Below are positions 1 through 10,006 of a stretch of 64,000 nucleotides of DNA, in pieces. Below the pieces are notes generated by a model that was not told where the DNA came from, ran no database searches, and saw only the letters and a list, made by a program, of their open reading frames with translations. The position numbers and the translations under genes are program-made. The number at the start of each line of letters is the position of its first letter. The stretch's first letter is position 1. Where the stretch lies: assembly GCA_025738555.1 (NCBI GenBank), contig JAOVFP010000005.1:1922001-1986000 (forward strand), given 5' to 3'. The stretch comes from Cyathus striatus. Taxonomy: Eukaryota; Basidiomycota; Agaricomycetes; Agaricales; Nidulariaceae.

Positions 1-393
1 CGTGTCGCGCTCTATACAGGTACTTGCTCTGTAGCGCAGCGATGGCGCTCCTATTTCCGATGTCACTATCAGGCTTCAGCTATAAATATGTACAAGATTG
101 ACAAGCTGAAGCACGAGGTTCAAGGAAGGCGTCGATAAGGTGGACATTCGCACACTGCAATGAAAGCCATGAGTAAATCGATCACATGCCATAAGTATAG
201 ATTCACATTCCCATCGAGAACAGCACGCCTATTACTTGTTCTCAGTTCCTTGGTTTGTTCCTTCAATAAGTGACAATAACCCAAACTCTCCAGTCTTCAA
301 GCAAGCGTTTTCTCTGCTTTTGTATTCCTCTCGACTTACATTTTCAAAAGGAGTGTGTTCGATCATGCTGGATGAACATCTACGTTGCATATA

Positions 394-718
394 CTGTATT
401 AATCAAATCAATTCGTCACCCCTCTGAGTGCGTGACACACCGAACCATCAAATCAGTTCGTCACTTTGGTAGATCCTGCGTGACGCACCAAAATTTTTTG
501 TCACTTTCACTACTTCAACTAGCAAAAGAAAAAATTTTAGGTTAATTTAAGCCCAAATAGCAAGTTTGACCACTGCAAGAAAAAAATTCGAACCTGCAGC
601 TTTGCGTGACCATTTGAAACCTTCGTCATATTTGAGCGTGACGCGTGACAAGCACCGAATTTCGTCTCGTCAAAAGGGTGCGTGACGCGTGACAGACGAA
701 TTGATCTGATTGTTACAG
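394..718. mobile_element. MITE 1, TA-flanked, Tc1/mariner-like
   Basis: A 325-bp element with terminal inverted repeats of about 24 bp. The left end reads CTGTATTAATCA and the right end, reversed, CTGTAACAATCA, both continuing into a shared ATTCGTC core. It is flanked by TA at 392-393 and 719-720. The other arm (near 55885-55900) lacks the insert at the matching place, which gives an empty site. Inside are repeated GTGACGCGTGAC blocks and extra copies of the TTCGTC end core. No protein is encoded, so it is non-autonomous. A TA duplication is typical of Tc1/mariner; the superfamily call is inferred from that alone. Confidence 0.8.
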
Positions 719-1594
719 TATGACACCAACTTACAGTGGCTTTATGTCGAATCTATGACATTGGATACTAAGCTCTAGCAAGCGCCCCATGCATCATTGC
801 GGCTGTACTGACCTGTTAATAGGCCAAAACATCAGCTTTGTCGAGATCGATTGCGAAATTAAAGATGTCTATCACAGATAATCGATAAGTCGCTGAAGAT
901 TGTCAACTCCAGGCTGAAGACAGAGGGCGACCTTATGCGAATCGAGCCGTATCGTTACTCTGAGTACCCATATCTAATGCATGCTTCGTTCCTGAAATAG
1001 CAACCAGAACACGACCTCACTTCATATAGTACGCACTCCTCATGTCTGCTATATCCGTATACAACATTCTTCACAGTGACCAATAAATACTACGGTACAT
1101 TTCTTGATGGGCTGTTTTCATCCCATAAGGGAGATAGCCTTAATGCCACAGGTCAACCGGAGTCTGGATGGTAGATTAATCACCGCTTCATGTTCTCCTC
1201 GTGACAACCTCGTGATTCATTGTTTCGACTAGGAAGAGTTCTGGTCAGACGTATATGCGATTTAACTTTCTACTTCTGAATGCGCCACACCTGTCGCACA
1301 TTGTCTCCTTGTTCACTGGGAGGGATAGCCGTGTTGAATGCACGATCAGCATGTCTGTTGAGATAATAATAGTACACTCTTATTACACACGTGTAGTTGA
1401 TTAAAAACGCGCTGTCCGATTGCGAAGGAATTGAGGCTGATATGCTTTATATACATGTCCGCGATCAGTGCATGATCTCAGGTATAAAGACAGCGTGCAG
1501 AACTCAAGCGTTTCCTTCCCCCCCACAAGTGAAAACACTGCGAACGTCAAACTTGAACCGACAAACTAATATTCGATAACAACCATTTATACTC
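719..1594. other. Upstream region of NACHT-WD40 copy 1
   Basis: No convincing gene. The stretch contains CpGs, unlike the gene body that follows. It aligns with about 55042-55880 in reverse orientation, so it is part of the inverted duplication and should contain the NLR promoter. A pyrimidine-rich stretch near 1505-1525 precedes the start codon in both arms. Confidence 0.5.
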
Positions 1595-4500
1595 ATGGCT
1601 ACACACCCTTCTAGTGCTCATACGTTTAGCAATGCACACAATGTGAATGTTCAAAACAGTACCTTGAACAACGTTACCGGAAATCAGATTATTAATCAGA
1701 GAGGCACATATGACATCAAAGAAAAACTTAGTCAACTTAAGCCTTTATCTCGTGACAAATTTAATATACCAGGCTGCATGGAAGGAACAAGGAAGATATT
1801 GCTTAATAATATAGATAACTGGCTCAATGATTTCAGTATGTGAAATTTCAATGATTGGCCTATGATACTTATAGCTATTCTCACTATTAGATGCATCAAG
1901 TAATATTTTGTGGATTACTGGATATCCAGGAGCTGGCAAGTCAGCAATTGCCTCTACTTTAGTGTCTAAGCTTTCTGAAACTAAGAGGCTCTGTGGCTTT
2001 CATTTCTTCAAAAGAAATGATGATGAGCTAAATGATCCATGTGTTATTTGGCGCACAGCTGCAGCCACCATGGCTTCTATTCATGCTTCTATTGCTGAAT
2101 CAATTGAAACAAAACTGAATATGAACTTCCTACCTCAAGATATCAAGTGGCACTTTGAAAATCTAATTTGCAACATTTTTCATGATTTTGAGGTGCAGCT
2201 ACAGAACTGTCCTCCAGTTGTGATTATTGATGCATTAGATGAATGCAAGAATTCTAATGACATGAACATCTTTATAAACACTCTAGTTTATTGGGCACAG
2301 CTTCCAAAATATTGTAAACTTATTGTAACTGGTAGACCTGGTTACAAGCCAAAGAAATGGGTAAAGGATAATTTGTCTATTGACTATGAGCTAGAGATAG
2401 GCTTAAATGTGACCTCAGAAACCAACCATGATATACATAATTATCTAAAAGATAAATTTGAAAACTCTCAAGTGCTCTCATTGATGGATTGGAAACCGAA
2501 TGATGATGAATTAATAAAATTAACACAGAAAGCTGCAGGATTGTTCATTTGGGCTTCAACTGCTGTTACATACATAATCACAAATGAACAGAATAGTATA
2601 ATTCCAAGAAAGAAGTTGAAGCTAATTCTAGAAAATCAAGAAGAAAGTGAAGAGCTTGCTATATATAATTTGTATGCACAGGTCCTAAACTCTTCATTTG
2701 TGGCCTGGAGTGTTGCAGACAAACAAACTGTTCAGAATGTTCTTGGAGTAATAATACATGCTAAAGTTGCACTACTAAAAAATGATATACAATACTTCAT
2801 TAGTGAAAACATTAATGAAGATCTGAATGATAAAATTCAAATAATATTAGGAAAGCTACAATCTGTACTTTCCATCAGTGGTGGGGTAGTAGCTACAAGG
2901 CATTTGTCCTTTGTAGAGTTTTTAACAGAAAAATGTTTAATAGAGCAATATAAAATTAACAAAGTTTCCTTTTCCATTAAAATGGAAACTTTCATATATA
3001 AAATAATGAATAATAAACTAAAGTTCAATATCTGTAATTTAGAAACATCATATGCGAAAAACAAAGATGTCAAAAAATTATCTGAACAAATTCAATGCCA
3101 TATACCAAATTATTTACAATACTGCTGCATGTATTGGCCAATGCATAAGATGGATATTCCTAGTATTAAAAATAGTAGACAAAGAACAAAAGAGTTGATA
3201 ATTTTCTTGTATCAAAAATTTCTGTACTGGCTTGAAGTTATGAGCTTGTTAGATGAAATACCTAGGGCATTGTGGTTACTGAGAGAATTGAAATGTTGTA
3301 TTAATGTGAGTAAAGTAAAAGTTCTATATTACAATACATAATAATTTGAATGTACAGAATGAAGGAAAAGTAGAAGAGTTCATTGATGATGCTATTGAAT
3401 TCATCAAGCATTTCTATGATCCAATTACAACAAGTGCCCCACATATATATCTTTCTGCACTACCATTTACACCACTTAAATCAGTTATCTACATTCAATA
3501 TCACACTATGTTTAGAAATACAGTTTCTAGATTGGGTGGTAGTGAGCTATATTGGAGATATAGAGGAACTGAAATTTACCACTTTACATCAGAAGTGACC
3601 AGTATTGCAGTTTCTACTGATGGAACAAAAATTCTTGCAGGATTTAAAAATAGTACTGCTGGAATATGGGACAGAGTTACTGGTAAATTAATTACTGGTC
3701 CATTTGAGGGTCACAAAGGCTCAGTTTGGTCTGTAGCATTTTCTCCAGATGGAAAGCAAGTGGTATCTGGGTCACATGATATGACTGTGAGAATATGGGA
3801 TATGGAAAGTGGTCAAGTGGCTGCTGGTCCATTTGAGGGGCACAAAGGTAAAGTTTGGTCTGTAGCATTTTCTCCAAATGGAAAGCAAGTGGTATCTGGC
3901 TCAGAGGATAAGACTGTAAGAATATGGAATATAGAAAGTGGTCAAGTTGCTGCTGGTCCATTTGAGGGGCACAAAGGCAAAGTTTGGTCTGTAGCATATT
4001 CTCCAGATGGAAAGCAAGTAGTATCTGGCTCAGATGATAAAACTGTGCGAATATGGGATGTGGAAAGTGGTCAAGTCACTGCTGGTCCATTTAAGGGGCA
4101 CAAATCTATAGTTTTGTCTTTAGCATTTTCTCCAGATGGAAAGCAAGTGGCATCTGGTTCACATGATAAAACTGTGAGAATATGGGATGTGGAAAGTGGT
4201 CAAGTTGCTGCTGGTCCATTTGAGGGGCACACATATTCAGTTAATTCTGTAGCATTTTTTCCAGATGGAAAGCAAGTGGTATCTGGCTCAGATGATAAAA
4301 CTGTGAGAATATGGAAAGTGGAAAGTGGTCAAGTCATTGCTGGTTCATTTGAGGGGCATGCAGACCAAGTCTTCTCTGTAGCATTTTCTCCAGATGGAAA
4401 GCAGGTGATATCTGGCTCAGCTGATAAAACTGTGAGAGTATGGGGTGTGGAAAGTGGTCAATTCACTGCTGCTCCATTTGAGGGGCACACATCCTCAGTT

Positions 4501-5910
4501 TTATCTGTAGCATTTTCTCCAAATGGAAAGCAAGTGGTATCTGGGTCATATGATAAGACTGTGAGAGTATGGGATGTAGAAAGTGGCCAAGTCACTGCTG
4601 GTCCATTTGAGGGGCACACAAACACAGTTTTGTCCGTAGCATTTTCTCCAGATGGAAAGCAAGTGGTATCTGGCTCACATGATAGAAGTGTGAGAATATG
4701 GAATGTGGAAAGTGGCCAAGTCACTGCTAGTCCATTTCAGAGGCACACAGACTCAGTTTTGTCTGTAGCATTTTCTCCAGATGGAAAGCAGGTGATATCT
4801 GGCTCAGCTGATAAAACTGTGAGAGTATGGGATGTGGAAAGTGGTCAAGTTGCTGCTGGTCCATTTGAGGGGCACACATCCTCAGTTTGGTCTGTAGCAT
4901 TTTCTCCAGATGGAAAGCAAGTGGTATCTGGCTCACATGATAGAAGTGTGAGAGTATGGGATGTGGAAAGTGGTCAAGTAACTGCAGATCCATTTGAGGG
5001 GCACACATCCTTTGTTTGGTCTGTAGCATTTTCTCCAGATGGTAAGCAAGTGGTATCTGGCTCACATGATAAAACTGTAAGAATATGGGATGTGCAAAGT
5101 GGTCAGGTCATTGCTGGTCCATTTGAGGGGCATGCAGACCGAGTTTCATGTGTAGTATTTTCTCCAGATGGTAAGCAAGTGGTATCTGGCTCACATGATA
5201 GAAGTGTGAGAATATGGGATGTGGAAAGTGGTCAAGTCATTGCTGGTCCATTTGAGGGGCATGCAGATCGAGTTTACTCTGTAGCATTTTCTCCAGATGG
5301 AAAGCAAGTGGTATCTGGCTCAGCTGATAAAACTGTGAGAGTATGGGATGTGGAAAGTGGTCAAGTCACTGCTTGTCCATTTGTGGAAGACCACATAATA
5401 TTTCCCAGTTTGAAACTATCTATTGAAGTGTATGTAACATTTGTTATTATTTAAATTGAAAAAATTAATTTGAACTAAATAATTTATGTGTAGTATTCAT
5501 CAGAAATACATTGATTTCTTAATGAGTAATTACTTCATAAATAATAATAAAAATGTCAAAAATTTACAATTGAATCCCAGTATGTATTTTATTTTGATGG
5601 ATATTATGAGATTACTGTCTGAATTTCTTGTTACTTAGATCATTTCAAAATCTTATTTTCACTTGGGGGACCCTGTATATATGTCTCATGTCATATAGAT
5701 GACTGGGTTAAAAACAAGAATGATGATGTACTTTTTTGGGTTCCAGATTATTTAAGAGCAGGATTATGTGACTTTGACACTATTTCCATCTTGGGACATA
5801 TTATATTATGCAGGTTAGATTTATCAAATTTTTTCCATGGTTGTGATTGGACAAATTGTTTTACTTCACCTATCAAAGATAATGTTCTTACAGACATCAG
5901 GAAAAACTGA
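1595..5910 (+). CDS. NACHT-WD40 NLR-like protein, copy 1 (apparently intact)
   Basis: An STAND-class receptor of the fungal HET-D/E type. Such proteins bind nucleotide through NACHT and sense ligands through the WD40 propeller in non-self recognition and programmed cell death. Proposed exons are 1595-1835, 1891-3305 and 3358 to about 5429, joined in frame by GTATGT..TAG and GTGAGT..CAG introns. A short Asn-rich N-terminus is followed by NACHT with the P-loop GYPGAGKS and Walker B VVIIDALDEC, then a helical linker, then one degenerate and 13 nearly identical 43-residue WD40 units. The DHFK..GGPCIY..FWVPDYLRAGL segment at 5638-5910 matches the usual tail of agaric NACHT-WD40 proteins, but the visible GT/AG sites do not join it in phase. 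Translation may therefore stop at 5454. The start codon is conserved in the other arm. The gene body has very few CpGs compared with its promoter. Confidence 0.85.
3577..5387 (+). repeat. WD40 tandem repeat array, copy 1 (129-bp unit)
   Basis: One diverged unit (EVTSIAVSTDG...) followed by 13 units of 43 residues (129 bp) with the framework SVAFSPDGKQVVSGS..DKTVRIWDVESGQV. Framework codons are almost invariant. Changes are concentrated in the residues just after GH, the residue before D in the SGSxD turn, and the residue after GQV. These are the hypervariable positions known from Podospora HET-D/E/R, which are thought to line the ligand face of the propeller. Nearly identical units imply ongoing unequal exchange or gene conversion. 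Confidence 0.9.
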
Positions 5911-6363
5911 GATTCATAATTTATGCTAGTTAGTCCCAATTATTATAATTCATATAAGCATACCTAATTGTGTTTAATTAGCACTAATTCACAATAACTT
6001 AGTCACAATTATTGATTCTTGTAAAGAGATACTGTTGCCTTAGTATAAAAAATGTATAAATTGTTTTAATGAGGCATAGTTAATGTAGTTATATTCTGGG
6101 CATTTGTATTATCATGAATTATCTCATAATTATATATATATAACTTAATTACACATTGGGCTTTGGTGTTACATTCACTTATGGTGAATTATTCAGTAAT
6201 TATATATATTTAACTTAATTCAACTTTGGACTTTGGTGTTACATCTAATTATGTATAATTACAACTGATTATCAAAGCCATTGAAGATGGGTTTTATCTT
6301 AAGTTGTAACTAGCTGCAATTATAGAATAATTATTCTCATTTTAAAAGATATTTACATAGGAT
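5911..6363. repeat. AT-rich 3' flank of the Plavaka element with tandem duplication
   Basis: A very AT-rich stretch, full of TAATTA and ATTAG words, that starts where the similarity between the two inverted arms ends. It probably belongs to the inserted Plavaka element. Two imperfect units of about 70 bp lie near 6119-6246, each holding a TTTGGTGTTACAT block. Similar short AATTAG words occur at 20.3-21.1 kb. No clear terminal inverted repeat or target duplication was found. Confidence 0.4.
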
Positions 6364-9300
6364 TTACACAAAAATGCGGTACAGATGTTTGTCAGTAAAA
6401 CTATTAATAAAGAATGTATCACATAGATCAAGTACAGTACTACTTGTCCACTGCACTGGTGCAAAGGAACCAAACTTTGGGAATAGGTGCACACTTCTTT
6501 GTATTCTTTCTACTGGAATTATTTCACCCAGTCTATCCCCATCTTTATCTTTCTTGGGAGATATTTTGTACATTAAATGATTGGGATGAGGTTCATCAGG
6601 TATATCACTAAACCACTCAACATATGCCAAGTGTTCAGGATTATCGGAGCCATTATGAAATGTTTGTGACCATAACTTTGGTGGAAGTGAAAATATAACT
6701 CGTACACGTCCAACTTTGAATCCTGTAGAAACAAAATTTTCAATTGGTTTTAATAATGAAAATGACTTAACATACCTTGTAGTCCTGTGATACTACTTTC
6801 AGTGTTGCTTATTGACTCCTTTCGAATAAGTGCTGTATCAAACCGGCCAGGAATGTATGATGTTTTAGTGTGGGATATTGGATGAGCATGAATAGAGTCT
6901 GATACTAATATATTGCCAGTATACTGATCAGTTCTCTGATATTTAATACGGTGCCAGACCCAGTAGTTTTTTAATGGCATATGTACACCCCACAATTCCT
7001 TTTTTATTGAACTTGGTAACATATCAGGATGGTTACATTTGATAACATACTTTGCAAATGCATTTCTGAAGTCAATTGCACCATATTCAATTTCAAGTGC
7101 ATCCAGGCTAACTTTACGAGCACTAGGAAACTTTGACAAATGCATAGTTCTGTCAAGCTCAAGACCAGGGGGCTGCCATTCATAAACTTTTGGAACTGGT
7201 TTTCCTGATATACACCAAGCAATGTACTGTTCATGACGATATATTTTTTCCTTTCTTTCAAGCCATCTTGTCATTTGTTTAAATTCATCCTTGTGATTGC
7301 TTGCTCTATATGCATCCTTTGCCAAGTCAATGTGAAGTCGCTCAGTATATTCTGTGTTGTAGTTATCTGTAGTACCAAATAGTTTGATTTTTTTGACATA
7401 GTGCTCAGCAAAATGAAGCTTGGGAAGGTTGTAGTCCTGTTGTATTTTAAGCTCAATGAATATATCTCTGTTTTCATGAAAAGACTGTAATGATTGTTCT
7501 AGCAAGGTTAAAGTTTTATCAGTGTGGATTGGGTATTGTGCTAGATATAAAAAATCAAGCAGTGCACGAACACAACATACAAGTCTAGCAGATGATATCC
7601 CATGAGGTAATGGAATATCTATTATTAGCCCCAAAAGAATTCATGCAATTTGATCATGTTCTTGGCCTGTGACCCTGGACAGGGATGTAATACCCTTCAT
7701 GAATAATCTTATATTATGATTAGGAGGAAGTCGACGACAACATGCATCAATTTCAGTTTCACCAAATGCCTTAACAATCCATGCTACAAGATGCTTTATA
7801 ATACCTTGATGAAGTTGATGAAGAATATCTGGTGAAATTGATTGGTAAATATCCACATATGGAAGATTCTTCCAAAAAGGATCAATTACAGGTTTCACTC
7901 GGGATTCTTGGCAAGTTTGTAGAAAGGCTGCAGCATTTACATCAAATGAATCAAGCACATCTAAAATGGCATTAAGATCACGATATGAAGATGATACATC
8001 TGAATCAAAGTCTTCCAACTCAGGTTTAATAGCAGGACAAGTTGGGCAATCTCCATAGTATACACAGGTTGTTAAGACCTGCTCTGGATAGTCTCCAATA
8101 AATACAGCAAAAAGTGGATGCATGCGCCGCAGACAACCATCAGCAGTAGTCATTTGAAATCCTTTTTCACCAAGTGTCTCCAGTGGTTTTAAGATAGTTG
8201 ACATACACGCATGATATAGATTGGCAAGCATACGCCGCCGGGAAGACTTATTGGTAACACCCTCTAGATGTGTAGTTGGTAAATATCCAAGCAATACATA
8301 TGCCCTTGCTGATGGCTTTCGGCGAATCTCTTTTGGAATATTTCCAATTGTAAGATAGACAGGATAGGCTGTTTTGTTTCGAAATAAAGTTAGCTGTGTC
8401 TTATCAGTTGAAATAATTATTGGAACAATTGTTGAGCCAGGTGTTTTCACTTCCAGCTGCTTCTACAGTTATGTTATAAAATTTTAGCAATCATTATCAT
8501 TATGTTAGTTCAAATTCAATCACCTGTTTTTCCCACCACCACCTTCCTGTATGCATATCATGATACATTCTAGTTGTTTCACTATCATCTGTGTAGTGCT
8601 TTTCAGGTTCAAACACTAGATATGGTGCAAAGTTGGGATCTCCCAGTAATGCTTTGACACAGTCAATTATATCTCGAAAATAGACATCACAAGTTTCATT
8701 TCCAATACAAATCTCCTTCCGAACAAAATGTGGACACCCTGGTAAGTTATCATCAATTCTTTGATTGAGCTCTGAGGAAGAGTGAAAAGAGAGTCCTAGT
8801 TTATCAATAACCTAATAAAAGTACTATTATTAGCTTGGTTATATCACTTTATATTATAGTAAATTACCCCATCAATCTGTATTAACTGGTCAAATGCATT
8901 TGAACTTGGACCTTGGAGTTTAGCCCATTTGGCTATATCCCATTCTAACTTAGATTTAAAAGGGTGATAATAATTTTTTTCATTGCCAACTTTAGCATGG
9001 TACTCATCATTTTGAGTTGTATTATTAGTTGACACAACTCTGCCTGCCTTTTTACCAAATTTTTTCACATATGGTGTATTATGCAGTTGTTGTTCGATTC
9101 CTCCTCGGATGCGAAATGCTGTATTTATTATATGTGATTCTGTATCTTCCTCATCAGACTGCATTGACTGTGTGCTAGGATGTGTGCGCATGGGTTCCAA
9201 AATTGACTCTTCTTCTGTATCCAATATTTCTTCTTCAAAATTGTCTGTTTCATTAGCCTCATAACTTGATGATATATTGTCATCATGATTTTCATTGCCA

Positions 9301-9719
9301 GTGTCTTCATTATCAATAGCAAAAACTTGTATAGGATAATCAGCATAATCCCCATAGAGATCCCCTTGTTGATCAACTTGAATTGCAGTATCATTCTCAA
9401 GGGATGGACCTGGCAAGTCTGCCAAAGAGGATATAGTGTCTTGAGTTGGAATATCCACATCAGGATCAACTTGAATTGTAGTATCATTCTCAAGGGATGG
9501 ACCTGGCAAGTCTGCCAAAGAGGATATAGTGTCTTGAGTTGGAATATCCACATCAGGATCAACATCCATTTCTGATTCCATACTTGAAGATTTGTTGTCA
9601 ATTAGTTCAGTATCATGCTGCTCATAGTGGAGCTGGCATAGTGGATCATCACTCTTGCGAAGATGAGCAGCAAGACCTCTTCGCTTAATTTTCCTTTTAC
9701 AGCCTTGACATTGAGTCAT
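6364..9719 (-). pseudogene. Plavaka-type (CACTA-like) transposase, nearly intact, one TGA
   Basis: Four exons read cleanly on the minus strand: 9719-8868, 8811-8524, 8462-6776 and 6722-6364, with GT..AG introns of about 50-60 nt. The protein starts with a small zinc-binding motif (CQGC..H..C) and an acidic linker. It continues with WWWEKQ, TVPIIISTDKTQ-like, AYPVYLTIGNIPKEIRRKPS, the FIGDYPEQVL block, a C..C pair (YYGDCPTCPA), and an RRSVHLFPKFG-like tail ending in TFFINSFTDKH. These are hallmarks of the Plavaka family, cut-and-paste transposases common in basidiomycetes. The only lesion seen is a TGA at 7643-7641, where the family reads through into LLGLIIDIPLP; a TGG or CGA original codon would explain it. 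The length is close to full family length. The insert lies just outside the left NACHT-WD40 arm. Confidence 0.85.
9371..9556 (-). repeat. Perfect-length 93-bp tandem duplication in the Plavaka linker
   Basis: Two adjacent 93-bp units (9371-9463 and 9464-9556) differ at only about one base. They encode 31 residues twice (VDPDVDIPTQDTISS... then again), in frame, in the acidic linker near the N-terminus. The near identity points to a recent duplication. Confidence 0.9.
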
Positions 9720-10006
9720 TGATGATTCAGGGATTAGTACTTGAAGACTTGTTGGTCCAACTCAGCTGAGAATCTTGTAGGCTGTTGTTGATGTTGAGGA
9801 AAGACTTATGGGGGGTATCATACTTATAACCTATATAAATGTTTGCCATGAGTCAAAGAAGATCACTGTGTGAAAGATCACTAATTATACTGATCACTTC
9901 CACCAATCAAATTAAGGACACATGATGCCAACAAACTCAGGTTTTTAATACACTGTTATTAAAGGGGGTTTCTGGGGTACATTTATGGCTATCTAATATC
10001 TATGGT
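9720..10006. other. Junction between Plavaka 5' flank and ABC pseudogene
   Basis: No gene. The sequence carries the probable 5' untranslated region and end of the Plavaka element, then meets the truncated 3' end of the ABC transporter near 9960-10010. The transporter frame is lost here, before its second Walker B. No clear terminal repeat was identified. Confidence 0.4.

Larger units (their letters stand above)
1..5910 (+). repeat. Left arm of a large inverted duplication (NACHT-WD40 locus)
   Basis: The whole stretch matches the reverse complement of about 48990-56290. Matching blocks are the outer flank (around 1-390 with about 55880-56290), the promoter and 5' UTR just before the start codon (around 1500-1600 with about 55040-55140), all coding exons, and the C-terminal tail segment (5638-5895 with about 49247-48990). 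Similarity already exists at base 1, so the arm probably extends beyond the window. It ends near 5895, where the arms stop aligning. The identity was judged by eye and not measured. Confidence 0.85.

Noticed and set aside
3692..5065. Minus-strand frames over the WD40 array
   Set aside because: Regular 129-bp periodicity gives open antisense frames; the plus strand carries the WD40 motifs.
6119..6246. Terminal repeats of the Plavaka element
   Set aside because: The units are direct tandem copies, not inverted, and no partner was found near 9.7-10.0 kb.
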